In this document: positions 47,561-58,164 of the stretch, piece by piece
How positions within the stretch are numbered: the first letter of the stretch is position 1
How the letters are laid out: each line of letters opens with the position of its first letter
NCBI GenBank assembly: GCA_029851415.1
Contig: CM056743.1
Coordinates: forward strand, 96,880,501-96,944,500
Length of the DNA stretch: 64,000 bases
Origin: Eretmocerus hayati
Lineage: Eukaryota > Arthropoda > Insecta > Hymenoptera > Aphelinidae
Direction of reading: 5' to 3'
Notes under the pieces: generated by a model
Databases searched by the model: none
What the model was told of the DNA's origin: nothing
Seen by the model: the letters and a program-made list of their open reading frames with translations, nothing else
Translations under genes and position numbers: made by a program

Positions 47561-49755
47561 TGAGAATGTTCCTTTCTCGTCAATCTTTCTTGTCAAGACT
47601 GATATATGTATATGGAAACGTGACTTTCTCTCCTTTTTTGCTTTCTCTAAAGAGAAAGCTTTGTTTTCGGTCCAGCAAATTTTTGATCAATTTTTCCATT
47701 CAATCCAATATTTTCTTCAACAAAATTTCTCTTATCACAAAAATACTTCAACCATTTTCTTCCTCTCGCCAATATCTAGCTATTGTAAGTAACATTTTTT
47801 CTCTTGAAATCCCCCAAAACCTTCCAGTTACTCATCTCTCCGTCCCTTTGCCTGTGTATGTGTGTGTGTGTGTATGTCTGTTGTCTTTTTTCCGCCACGC
47901 TTTCTCTCCTCCACTCCACTCTATCGATTTTTGATTTTCTACAAGTTGTAGAAAACCACTCAACGACGAGACCAGTGATTTAGCTGCTCTACTTTCCCAA
48001 TCAGAATTGATTTAGAGGTTTTTTGAGGTAAAATCGCTAAAATTGTTTACTTGCATAGTAAAATATCTTTTTCTCACTCAATCTCTCGGTGATTTGGATT
48101 ACCTAGACTATGATTTTTTGAGTTGAATCCATCGATTGGTTGATACCGAAATTCCATTCATTCTCCATAAACCTAAATTTTTAGAAAAAACGAAAATTTT
48201 CAACAAAAACTCCATTTCCAGCATATCGAAACCAATTTTATCAAAATTCCATTTCAACCAAGTTACGGAATTTGCTAAAAAACCTCAGTTTAGATAGCCC
48301 AAATCTCCCTAACTAGCTTCCTCAGATAAATAACTCGAAATATACAAGAATATTCTTTTGAATATTCATAGTTCCCTCGTATCTCCCCCACGAACTAGAC
48401 CATGCTGGATAATGCAGTCAGAGTATGTACGTTCGTAGCCCAGAATTTCACGATTTTAAGAGAATATACAAATCCATGGATGAGTCATTTACTAACAGGG
48501 GACCTTCAAGGGTTCTGTGTAGAATGACTCAGATATGTAGGGATTCAATTGGGCGGAAATTCTTTGATGAGATCCGTCAGTCAGCTAATAAGAACACCGA
48601 ATCCTTGACATTACCTCAGCACTTTTGTGAGGCACCCTACCGCAGGCGATAGTCAAGTATTGGATTCTTCGTATGTTGGAGTCACGTCGATTTATTATTG
48701 GCCAAAAATTCTAATATGAAGTTAAATTTACTCATTCTTGAAATTCCTGTCCTATCGTCGTGGTCGTGATTTTAAATTATTTATGATTTTAGAATTAATT
48801 AAAATCGTTGGAATTGAAACGCGATTGATTTGAATTATGTTGAATCACAATGAAAATAATTATATCGTCGTTTTTGAGTCATTTTAAAAGTCTATAAAAC
48901 TTATTCTAATTAAACCTATGAAATGAGAGGAGACGAGAGGGGAGAGACGGGCAAATGTCCCGTCTCTGTTGAATTTTATTGAGTCATCCAATATACATAT
49001 TCTTATTCTACAATTTGCAGAAAATTTTGCAATTTCTTAGAAACAGTATAAGAATAAATATGATATTACCTAAATTGAATGTTTTTTAATTATTTCAAAT
49101 CACCTGGAATCCGTTCTCTAATTGACAAAATGATGGCATCCCAATTTTGCTGCTTGATTTCCCGCCGAGTTAGTTATCCAATGTACTAACGGGATACATT
49201 TTCATTCATCCTTAATGGCGCTGTGGAATGGAAAAATTAATATTGAAGATTATTTTTCTATCATAAAGTGATTGGGATCGTTAGTGTGAAAACGTGTATA
49301 TATGAATATGTGAGGGAGTGTGTGTGTGTGTGTGTGTGTATTTATGTGTGTGTCTGATGAAATTATGAAGAAGGTTTTGAGTATAGATTCTGGATATTGG
49401 AAATGTTTGTGTATGTGCATGTATGGGTGGGTGGGTGATAAAGCATGTATTAGAACGATTATTGCGTTTTTGTTAATTGTTATAACCAAATCAAATATAT
49501 TGATGATCATTAATTATTTAAAAAATTATGGAAATAACTTACCAGTACAGCCTCCCAATATGATTCTTGATAGTTTTAGGGGTTGCATTATTCTTTTCCA
49601 TCCTCTCATTAATCAACAGTTGGCAGGATGCAGGATGTACATTGTGTTATATGCTGAAATCAATCCAAATGAAAGTTATATTATTATTCAGGGATATAAT
49701 AAATGAATAGATAGATAAATATAGATATAAATAGATAGGGGTGGATAAATGGTAT
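47561..49755. other. no gene recognised; simple repeats and one hairpin
   Basis: AT-rich sequence with TG runs (47852-47874, 49318-49350) and a 9-bp stem hairpin AGAGACGGG/CCCGTCTCT with a 7-nt loop at 48943-48967. A 75-codon plus frame at 48425-48652 has no recognised family. Confidence 0.5.
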
Positions 49756-49817
49756 ATAATATTTGAATTATAGGTTTGAATATTTATATTGTAAGTTTTT
49801 CATAAATAATTACTCAC

Positions 49818-49983
49818 GTTTAAGTCCTTTGTGATATACCTCGATTGACCTCATAGTTCCTGGCGGTTGGCTCTCGGAGTACTTCTCGATCACCAGGAGC
49901 GGCATCGTCTTCACCCCTCGATGGGTTGAGACAGACTGACCTTGCTTCATGCTTTAACTTTGTATATATATCTTCAGCTCCCT
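49818..49983 (-). CDS. exon-like module 2, unknown gene
   Basis: Copy of module 1, same length, between TTTAG and GTGAGTAATT. The open frame contains IYTKLKHEARSVCLNPSRG and DREVLREPTARNYE and ends in TAA six nucleotides before the donor. Module 1 and module 2 are separated by a 62-nt GT...AG sequence. Confidence 0.35.
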
Positions 49984-50045
49984 CTAAATATTTAAATTAC
50001 ATGTTTAAATATTTATATTGTAATGTTTTATAAGTAATTACTTAC

Positions 50046-50211
50046 GCTTAACTTCTTTGTGATATATCTCGATTGACCTCATACCCCCTGGGGGTTGGCT
50101 CTCGGAGTACTTCTCGATCACCAGGAGCGGCATCGACTTCACCCTTCGATGGGTTGAGACGGACTGACCTTGCTCCACGCTTTAACTTTGTATATATACC
50201 TTTAGCTCCCT
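50046..50211 (-). CDS. exon-like module 1, unknown gene
   Basis: 166 nt between CTAG and GTAAGTAATT. One frame stays open for 54 codons (contains IYTKLK, SVRLNPSKGEVDAAPG, DREVLREPT) and ends in a stop a few nucleotides before the donor site. A second frame is open only in the 3' part (MPLLVIEKYSESQPP). No family recognised. 166 is not a multiple of three, so splicing both modules in series would shift frame; they could be alternative exons. Confidence 0.35.
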
Positions 50212-51047
50212 CTAGTGACTTTTATGATGAATGTTGACGCGTGTATCTGAATACTTACTGTATATCTCCAACTATCTTATCATCTAAGATTATCTTGGAA
50301 GTATCTTGAGATTATCTTTTTATCTAAATGTCATCTTTGGGTTATCTTTTTATCTTTTTGTTATCTTTAAGTTATCTCATAATTTTTTTCTTTCCTTCCC
50401 ACTAGAATTTCATTTCATTATATTTTGTTGGGATAATTGATTGAATTGGATTGGATTGATTGAATTGACATTGATTGAGAACTTCATTGATAAATACGAA
50501 GATGAGCGAATTGTTATTCGAAAAATGTAAGTTCAACAGTCTTATCAAATTTCATGAAGTTTTTTCAACGAAAATTAGAAATTATTCACAGCTTCTGTGT
50601 GGATGCTCCTACTCTGCGAATGAGACTTTATCAATTTCTGGAGAACATATAAGAATTTCTAAATTTTTTTTTAAATGTTGAGGATGCTTGATTGGAGAAA
50701 TTGTGAAACTCTTTGTAAATATATCCCAATGAATATTTCCAACATCTAATGAAAATCACTTCGAGAATAATTAAGATGCATACTGAACTAATATACTCTT
50801 GTTTCTTATCTAGGAGATTTTGGGGAAGCTCACAAAATCAAATCAATGGGGTGTGGTGAATAAGAGTCAAGAACTTCACATTTATTACACATTTCATTAT
50901 GGAGGTACTTAATAATTATCTAAACGTCCAGTTGTAGGTAATATTAAATTTCATTTGATAATGAGGAATTATATTGAGAGATTGCACAATCATTTTTAAC
51001 AAACTTTTCAATATTTCTGAACTTAATTCTAATAATACACGAAATTT
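50212..51047. other. no gene recognised; TTATCTTT-rich patch
   Basis: 50270-50385 is rich in TTATCTTT/TTATCTCA words. No coding support. Confidence 0.5.
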
Positions 51048-51081
51048 TCAATGAATAAATCTTGGAATTCGCATCAATTTT
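51048..51081 (+). repeat. 34-bp direct repeat, left copy
   Basis: Exact 34-bp match to 52000-52033 (contains AATAAATCTTGGAATTCGCA). It flanks a 918-bp segment and is possibly a long target duplication. Confidence 0.85.
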
Positions 51082-51999
51082 TTATTTTAACAATAAAATT
51101 GATGACATGGCTCCAATAATCAATCTTTCGGCGTGAAAATCTTTTTGTAGCTTCTTTGATATGTTTTCAGTTGGCCAATGTACCCAGATAATTCCCAAGG
51201 TCAAATGAAAAATTCCAAAAAATAAAAATGTCCAAAAAATGCAAAAAATCACCTTTTTCACTAAAAAAATTCTAGAGGGCGCAATTTTCGATGAAATGGG
51301 CTGGAAATTCAACTGAATCATCTTGAGATGAGGTCAATTGAAGGAAAAATAGCGCAAGAGTGGATATTGAGAAAAAGGTGTATGTTCTGACATATTTCGA
51401 TGCATGAATTCAGAAGTTTCATTCTCACCCAATATACCGGAATGAAGACCTCCCTTGAAAGATCGACCACTGCACTATTTTTTCCTGATATCAACTTGAT
51501 CTTCAGATAACTCGGTTGAATTTTCAGCTCATTCCATCAGAAATTGCGTCCTCTAGAATTTTTTTTGTGACAAGATCATTCTTTGCATTTTTTTGCAATA
51601 ATTGATTAGTAAAAAGATAATCTTTCGCACTTTGTCGTTCTTCTCCCGCACGCCTATCAAAAATGTGATAGTTGGCTGTAAGAGTGCAAAATCAGAGAAG
51701 GCAACAACGTATATGACCGAAAATTATACGTAGTTGATTCTGATCCATGAAACAAACTCGAGCGAAAAATAGACGACGCGCGCGTAGCTGGCGCTGTGAG
51801 GTCTGTTGCGGAGCGACGCGTGCGCCAAAACTGTCGCTATGTGCACAGCCGGTAAGTGGTACATCTTGACTACCAACAAATGTCACTCTGAGCCCGGGAA
51901 ACATTGAATTACGCGCGTGGCGTACTCAAGAAGTAGGCCTGGGGTGTAATGCACCCCACAGGGATAGCCGAGGGTTAATTTTGATCATACACACAATTG
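51082..51999 (-). mobile_element. possible retro-insertion flanked by 34-bp repeats
   Basis: 918 bp between exact 34-bp repeats. The left end read on the minus strand ends in AT-rich AACAATAAAA-type sequence, as expected of a retroelement tail. No protein was recognised. 51215-51605 is a large imperfect palindrome. Confidence 0.45.
51215..51605. repeat. imperfect palindrome
   Basis: Left arm about 51215-51370 and right arm about 51450-51605 are complementary at roughly 75%. The clearest pair is AAAATTCTAGAGGGCGCAAT near 51272 and TTGCGTCCTCTAGAATTTTT near 51545. Confidence 0.7.
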
Positions 52000-52033
52000 T
52001 CAATGAATAAATCTTGGAATTCGCATCAATTTT
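52000..52033 (+). repeat. 34-bp direct repeat, right copy
   Basis: Identical to 51048-51081. Confidence 0.85.
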
Positions 52034-52175
52034 CTGTAACTGTATATTTCATCAGGAACCATTCTACACAACAAAACAAATCTATAACATTATCATACTT
52101 GTTTTTCCGTAAATTTTCGAAGAAAGTCAGAATATTTATTGGTCCATGATAGACTAGAATACACGCTTGTAATTA

Positions 52176-52455
52176 CACCGGCATACAAAAAAAAATGATC
52201 TGTACTTTTAACCAGACCTACTTTTCTCAATGTATTTTGGCACGCTGAATCCGAATCCGAGGTCGGTTTGGCCCGACTTCCTCTTGTTTTCGAGAAAATC
52301 GTGCTATTCTGCGCTATTTCCATATTCTTTAGGATTTTCTCGAAAACAAGAAGCAGTCGGGCCAATCCGACCTCGGATTCGGATTCAGCGTGCCAATATA
52401 CATTAAAAGAAGTAGGTCTGGTCAAAAGTACAGATGTTTTTTCTGTGTGCCTGTG
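52176..52455. mobile_element. 280-bp foldback MITE
   Basis: Near-perfect palindrome: arms 52176-52306 and 52326-52455. Ends CACCGGCATAC/GTGTGCCTGTG with TTA on both sides (52173-52175, 52456-52458). The inner arm TCGGATTCGGATTCAGCGTG is exact. A 3-bp TTA duplication suggests a PIF/Harbinger-type MITE; a TA duplication of mariner type is the alternative. Confidence 0.8.
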
Positions 52456-52729
52456 TTATTATTAGCGTTAAAAATTTTTTATTAACTGATAGTCTTTATA
52501 GTGAAGAAACATAATAGGAACCAACCACATGGACTTTCTAAAAAATTTCAAATACTTTCAAAAATCGCAAAACTTTCGATTTACCAAATAAAGTGAAGCC
52601 AAGCGAGCGTTAGCGAGCAAGGCAGTATCGCTAGTTTATCATTAGTTCGAGTGATCGTCTGAGACCATTTAGCTAAGAGAAAGCATTCTGCTAATCTCTT
52701 TTAGCAGCGTATTCTTTTTCATGACTCTC

Positions 52730-52915
52730 ATGCATCTCACGATGCCTCAAGATGACTGATCACTTTCTGTGATAATTCCAATAGCCTCAACCAAAATGAC
52801 GAATTTTTATGAATTTAATGTATTTATGATGTATGAGTGACACATGTTTCATATGCTACTGTACTTTTGTATTTTTGCCCTTGGGCGAATAAAAGTTATC
52901 ATTCATTCATTCTCT
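52730..52915 (+). mobile_element. 3' tail fragment of CR1-like LINE
   Basis: Resembles the 3' UTR of LINE C (63090-63253): GATGACT..TCACTTxxTGTGATAAT, CAAAATGACGAATTT, GxGAATAAA, then a tail that here is ATCATTCATTCATTC. A strongly 5'-truncated insertion. Confidence 0.7.
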
Positions 52916-53289
52916 CTCTCTTTTTCTCTCAACTCACACACACACATACGAACAAACTTATTACGTGTCATCAAAAAATATTGGAACCTTTTTCATTCAT
53001 TTTGCAGCACACATCGGGGGTAGAGCCTTTCGCGAGCAGCTTGCCACCAAGGTCGCGGAGAGGAGTACACCGGCCGCTGTATTAGGAATCAAGAAACGCC
53101 AACGCTACATGTCGAGGGCAGTAGTTTTCTGCGAGAACAGTCGTCACCAGAGGTCTAGGTGATAGGATGCAAGGACTACTCGTGCCGGGACCATCAAGAA
53201 AAAAAAACAGACAGGGCTACAACATCGATTATTATCGAAGGTGAGTGTGATTTCATATAATCCCATATAATACAACGTCTATTTACTAT
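52916..53289. other. no gene recognised
   Basis: Follows a CT-rich microsatellite. Contains short plus-strand open stretches without recognisable motifs. Confidence 0.45.
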
Positions 53290-53790
53290 TCTATAGATCA
53301 GGGTTTTCAACGAAACGAAACAAAACGTGATTCCTCATTTTGTTTCGTTCATTTCAGCAAAAACGAAACGAAACAAAATTATTTTCAGTTATGTTGGAGA
53401 AAAACGAAACTAAACGAAAACCGAATCCGTCTTTTTTTTTCATGAACGAAACTAAACAAAACGATTGTAATTAGTTTCGTTGAATATTGTTTCTCAGAAT
53501 TTGTGTTTCGTTTAGTTTCGTTCATTCACGGGATGAACAAAACTCAATAATTTCGTTTAGTTTCGTGAATGAGCGGCATTCAACCAAACTGTTTTCTGAT
53601 GAATATGTTTCGTTTTGTTTCTTAAAAACTAAACATAAACGAAATCATTCATAATTATGTTGCGATGAACGGAACAAAACGAAACTCTGTATGATTATGT
53701 TGAGGGTAAACGAAACTGAACATAAACAAAATGTCATCGAACGAAACGAAACATAAATATTTCTGTTTAGCTCAGTTCATCGAGAAGTTT
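53290..53790. repeat. AACGAAAC/GTTTCGTT-rich low-complexity block
   Basis: About 500 bp in which AACGAAAC, AAACGAAA and the complement GTTTCGTT recur dozens of times on both strands with irregular spacing. Confidence 0.85.
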
Positions 53791-54189
53791 GCCCCGACGA
53801 GACCGTATTCAAACGCGGCATTTGTAGGTTGGAGTGATGAAGAAAAATTTTTGACACGTTGTGCGGAAAAGTGACTCTCCCACACTGATTTTACACTTTC
53901 ACGGACAGTTTGTCGAAGAACACAGTTCGATACACGGATTTAAAACCTATTTTTTGCATCCTCGTCTTGATTCCGACCTTCGACCACGACTCAACCCGCA
54001 AACCCATCACTCGGACGCGAAGTTGGAGAAGCAGTTTTTCCACCTTTGTATCGAAATGGACTATATTCCACCCTTGTATCGAAATGTACTATCTCTGCAT
54101 TGGACATGAAAATGAGGACCCCATTGTAACTGGAATCACGCGTAACCTGATCTCTACTTCAATAGGAACGTAGACCCCCGAAAATCGCC
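53791..54189 (+). other. degraded upstream part of LINE B
   Basis: From about 54090 the DNA is still alignable with the endonuclease of LINE C (AxTAGACCxCC just before the ATGCAGAAGGATGA start) but is frameshifted. The part before that is not recognised. Confidence 0.5.
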
Positions 54190-56715
54190 ATGCAGAAGGA
54201 TGACGGGCTGTTTGGCTCGTTACGCCAACTGTGTGGGGATTATAGTCACAAAATTATAATGGGAGATCTGAACGCAGATTTGTTAGACACTGCTCACCCT
54301 GACACCAAGACACTGACTGCACTGACAGAAGAACTTGCCTTGCAGATAGTGCAGCATGGCCCGACTCACCAACACACCCCCAATACATCTCATACATGGA
54401 TTGACCACATTTACGTAGATGACAATGACATCGTTACAGACTTTCAAAACAGACTCCTGCCCAGTTTCGGCAGGCACTCGGTCATAGACGTCACCATCAA
54501 CGTCTTCACTCCCACTCCGCCAAAAAATTCCTTTACTTATAGGAATTTTCGTAATATCACTCCGGAGATGCTAAATGACCGTCTGCTTCGCTGCGACTGG
54601 ACAGCTCTTGAAAATGCCGAAACCAGCTTGGAAGACGCAATTCACTGCTTGAATGAGAATTTAATGACTGTTATAGATGAATTAGCGCCCGAAAAAACTA
54701 TCAGCCCGCGGAAAAATGATGCTCCTTGGATTGGTCCTGAGTTGAGGGTGCTCATGAATAAGCGAGATGCGACGCGCAGGCGCTGGGAACGAAATCAACG
54801 TAACCAGCGCAAGTGTCCTGAGCTTCAAAGTGAGTATTTTCGGCTTAGCGAAGAGGTCGACTTGCGCATGGAACAAGAGCGTAACTCCTTCCTTCAAAAC
54901 CATCTATCAGACGCTCTTGATCAACATAAGAACATCTGGAAGGAAATGCGCAACCTCGGCCTCCTGCCTAAGAGCAAAGAGGAGGAACTTCACGGTTTCA
55001 CACCGGATGAGTTGAACGCTCACTTTGCGGGAGTTTCCGTTTCACCTCACGAAAATATAGATGAAGCAATGGACGATATAAATTCGGCTTCAGAGGAGGG
55101 TTTTAATTTTAAGCCTACAAATTTCAATAACGTAGTCCTTGCTATCAAACATTTTTCCTCGCAAGCCCGTGGGTCAGACGGGATTCCCCAAAGCGTGATC
55201 GCGAAGGCTCTTCCGGCTATTGGTGATCTTATTGTACATATTTTCAACTCCTCTTTCGCTCATAGCACTTTTCCTGAGGCTTGGAAGCAAGCACAGCTGA
55301 TCGCACTGAAAAAGACTGCCGCTCCATCAACGGTCTCGGACTTCCGTCCTATAGCGCTGCTGTGTTTTCTCGCCAAGGTCCTGGAAAAAATCGCACACGA
55401 CCAAATCACGGAGTACTTAAAACAAGAGGAATTACAAGATCGCTTCCAGACTGGTTTCAGGCAATACCATAGCACCCAGACAGCTCTACTAAAGTTGACA
55501 GATGACATCAGAGTAGGCATTGACAAGAAGAAGATCACCTTGCTCCTGCTTTTTGACTTTAGTAAAGCTTTTGACACGATATCACCATCTAAGCTGTTGA
55601 GTAAACTTCGAAATCTTGGCTTTTCGAGATCGGCACTTCTGTGGATAAAATCATACTTACAAGGTCGCACCCAAAAAGTCACTTCAAAATCTGGTAATTC
55701 TGATTGGCTTGAAACCAATCTGGGTGTTCCACAGGGTTCCGTTCTCGGGCCTTTACTCTTCAGCTTATATGTCAATGATTTACCTGGTTTGCTAGACGGA
55801 AAGTCGGTACATCATCTATTTTATGCGGACGACCTCCAAATTTATCTCCAAGTCGAGAAAACTAAAATCAGGGAGGGCATCGCTCGGCTGGGTGAAATAG
55901 GACGACTAGTTGCCGAATGGGCCAAGAGTTCCGGCCTGTGTCTCAACGCTGGCAAGACCAAGGCAATCTACTTCAGCTCTGAGAGGAATATCAAAGATCT
56001 GAAGAGAATGGACTTGCCAGGGGTTGAGATACAGGATGGAAATTTCATCCCGTTCAGTGATACGGTTGTGAGTCTCGGTGTTACACTTGATAGTGAACTG
56101 ACGTGGAAACCGCATATTGACCATGTTACTAAGAAAGTTAACAGAGCCCTGTACGGTTTGCGGTTTTTTAGGGCGTATATCACCAGACCTCTCCGGATTC
56201 GCCTAGTCGAGTCATTAGTTCAACCGCATCTAGATTACTGCACAGTCGTGTACCTCGACGCCACGGACGAACAGCGGCAACGGATACAGAGACTGAGCAA
56301 TTCATGTGTGAGATTCATCTTTGATCTTAGGAGAGACGAGCACATCACCCCGTTTAGGGAGCGATTGGGTTGGTTACGTACTGATTCGCGGAGAATGTAC
56401 TTCGCAGCACTTTTAATGCATAAGATCATGCATTTGGGAGAACCTGGCTACCTTGCTGCGATGTTTACCAGGTACCAATCCGAACGCCCCGCACGCGGTG
56501 ATACAGAAGAGCGGGTACTCAAAGTTCCCAATATGAGACTTGAGTATGGAAGAAGATCTTTCCAGGTTCAATGTGCTCATTTGTGGAACTTTCTCCCTCC
56601 GGGCTTTCGGCAGCTGGGGAAGATATCGTTGTTTAAAGAGGCCTTAAAAGATCTCTTGATGACACAGACTCCTCAGAAGATTGATGTGGAGAAGAAGCAT
56701 TATTTTAATCTATGA
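54190..56715 (+). CDS. CR1-like LINE ORF2 part (endonuclease end, RT), copy B
   Basis: 841 codons without a stop, the longest intact frame in the window. Residues 1-110: C-terminal half of an APE-type endonuclease (IIMGDLNADLLD, HTWIDHIYV, GRHSVIDVTI with the active His). Residues about 390-640: reverse transcriptase with FRPIALLCFLAKVLEKI, LLLLFDFSKAFDTI (motif A), GVPQGSVLGPLLFSLY (motif B), LFYADDLQIYLQ (YADD), GKTKAIYF and SLGVTLDSELTWK. The rest is the C-terminal domain. It copies LINE RNA at nicked target sites. Compared with LINE C, the first 125 or so residues of the endonuclease are missing or frameshifted, so it is not autonomous, but the RT looks intact and probably young. ATG 54190 is the first Met, not the native start. 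Confidence 0.92.
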   Translation: MQKDDGLFGSLRQLCGDYSHKIIMGDLNADLLDTAHPDTKTLTALTEELALQIVQHGPTHQHTPNTSHTWIDHIYVDDNDIVTDFQNRLLPSFGRHSVIDVTINVFTPTPPKNSFTYRNFRNITPEMLNDRLLRCDWTALENAETSLEDAIHCLNENLMTVIDELAPEKTISPRKNDAPWIGPELRVLMNKRDATRRRWERNQRNQRKCPELQSEYFRLSEEVDLRMEQERNSFLQNHLSDALDQHKNIWKEMRNLGLLPKSKEEELHGFTPDELNAHFAGVSVSPHENIDEAMDDINSASEEGFNFKPTNFNNVVLAIKHFSSQARGSDGIPQSVIAKALPAIGDLIVHIFNSSFAHSTFPEAWKQAQLIALKKTAAPSTVSDFRPIALLCFLAKVLEKIAHDQITEYLKQEELQDRFQTGFRQYHSTQTALLKLTDDIRVGIDKKKITLLLLFDFSKAFDTISPSKLLSKLRNLGFSRSALLWIKSYLQGRTQKVTSKSGNSDWLETNLGVPQGSVLGPLLFSLYVNDLPGLLDGKSVHHLFYADDLQIYLQVEKTKIREGIARLGEIGRLVAEWAKSSGLCLNAGKTKAIYFSSERNIKDLKRMDLPGVEIQDGNFIPFSDTVVSLGVTLDSELTWKPHIDHVTKKVNRALYGLRFFRAYITRPLRIRLVESLVQPHLDYCTVVYLDATDEQRQRIQRLSNSCVRFIFDLRRDEHITPFRERLGWLRTDSRRMYFAALLMHKIMHLGEPGYLAAMFTRYQSERPARGDTEERVLKVPNMRLEYGRRSFQVQCAHLWNFLPPGFRQLGKISLFKEALKDLLMTQTPQKIDVEKKHYFNL

Positions 56716-57036
56716 TAGGCTTGGGTTCTTATTTTTAGTCTACGATTAGTTTTACGTGACCTTCTGTCACCTGACTGAAGCAAACTGTGATATTTTCTCT
56801 TTTGTGAACCCATGCTCTCAGATTTTAGACATACGCGAATTCGCAATTGTAATGACTAGTCACAATTTGTGATATGTACCTGTCCTTGACCAAATCGCTT
56901 GTGTTATATATACTTTACACATTTTCTTTTTATTTTTGAATTTTTTTCTAGAATTATGCAACATATGTAAAAATATGTGGGTTATATTTTGTCTTATGAC
57001 GAATAAAGGACATCAATCAATCAATCAATCTCTCTT
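56716..57036 (+). other. LINE B 3' UTR and tail
   Basis: Ends GAATAAAGGACATCAATCAATCAATC followed by CTCTC and a T run. An inverted copy of the last 190 bp is at 41716-41525. Confidence 0.8.
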
Positions 57037-57288
57037 TTTTTTTTTTTTTTAAGGTGGTTAGAGGGCAAAATCTGCCTCAGGATCCCTCGGATCCGTCCCC
57101 AGACACCGGACTGGTTCAGCTTACGCGGACTACGCATAGCCCACGCAGGCCATACCAGGCGGGACACGGGTTTGGGTGGGGCCCACCGAGAGGTGGGCCC
57201 GGCCGTGTAATATCCCTCTCCCCTCGATGTCCGATACCTAGGGCATCGGGCAATCAAGAAGGAGATCCACCTGCATCTACCATCCCAT

Positions 57289-57296
57289 CCCGGAAC
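57289..57296. repeat. 8-bp target duplication CCCGGAAC, left
   Basis: Second copy at 57507-57514. The empty site (single CCCGGAAC) is present in the inverted relative near 41260. Confidence 0.9.
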
Positions 57297-57506
57297 CATA
57301 GACATAGAAGTATAGACTGCTGGTCCCGTATACTCGCCGTTGTCATTGAGACATAGGACTTTGCGTGAGAGTGAGAGAGACGGCATGCTCCAAGGCGCAC
57401 GCTTTCAACATGCGATTCCTATGTTGCGTCTCTCTCACTCTCATTGGGGAGCCTCGATGTCAACGGCAAAGATACGGGACCGGCAGTCTATACTTCTATG
57501 TCTATG
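57297..57506. mobile_element. 210-bp MITE, probably P superfamily
   Basis: Terminal inverted repeats of about 50 bp start CATAGACATAGAAGTATAGA; the first 24 bp match exactly. A second, inner 16-bp perfect inverted pair is TGAGAGTGAGAGAGAC/GTCTCTCTCACTCTCA. The target duplication is 8 bp. CA...TG ends, the 8-bp GC-rich duplication and a TGGTCCCGT word about 25 bp inside the end resemble Drosophila P ends. hAT, which also makes 8-bp duplications, is the alternative. Confidence 0.8.
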
Positions 57507-57514
57507 CCCGGAAC

Positions 57515-57781
57515 CGCGTGAGCATTACTTCAGGATGAGCGGCATGTCTCGCGCTCGATTGCGAGCGTTCCTCTTCTCCATCTTCTCTCTTCGGCCACTT
57601 GTCGGCATCTTCTATCTTCATTCTTCATTGTTCCCTCTCTTTCTTCTTTCTTCTCTCTTCTTTCTTCTTTCTTCCCTCTTTAGTGCATCAGATTCCTCCT
57701 GGAATCATTTGGGCCTCTTCTGTTTCAATCGGCAGAGTCACTGTAATTCGCCTGCTTCGAGGCGCCTTACTTCCGTCTCTT

Positions 57782-57848
<67 letters not shown>

Positions 57849-58164
57849 CCCCTCTCTCTGCGGTGAGTACAACCACACGCTCTCTACATCGCTCCGTCTT
57901 GAATGTCTTTTCTCACCGACAAAACATCGTCCCGAGGGGCATATTTTTGCAGATTGGACTTCCTCCCGCAGGCTCATACCTTTGGAGCAACACTGCATGG
58001 CTCCAATCAGAGCCTGAGAGGAATTATTCCAAATTCTGCAATTCGACAATAACATCCAGTCGGCAATTCTTGGCGCCGAAACCAACCATCCTGCGCATGC
58101 CCGGCGATCGTCGTCTGCTCCACGCTAACCTTACACCTGTACTGCTGCTGTCTGCTGTCACACG
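57515..58164 (+). other. 5' region of LINE C with CT microsatellite
   Basis: Pyrimidine-rich. A CT dinucleotide run of about 70 bp lies at 57778-57846. It probably includes the 5' UTR and promoter of LINE C, but the start of the element cannot be set. Confidence 0.5.

Larger units (their letters stand above)
49756..50211 (-). repeat. tandem pair of 228-bp units with exon-like modules
   Basis: Unit 1 spans 50211-49984 and unit 2 spans 49983-49756 on the minus strand. Each has a 166-nt module, without indels and about 90% identical, preceded by AG and followed by GTAAGT or GTGAGT; a short AT-rich intron-like stretch completes the unit. Confidence 0.8.
57037..57625 (-). repeat. GC-rich poly(A) retroelement end, inverted copy of 41150-41521
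   Basis: On the minus strand this ends GCCCTCTAACCACCTT plus a poly(A) run, abutting the LINE B tail end-to-end. It is interrupted by the MITE at 57297-57506. No protein is encoded. Confidence 0.7.
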
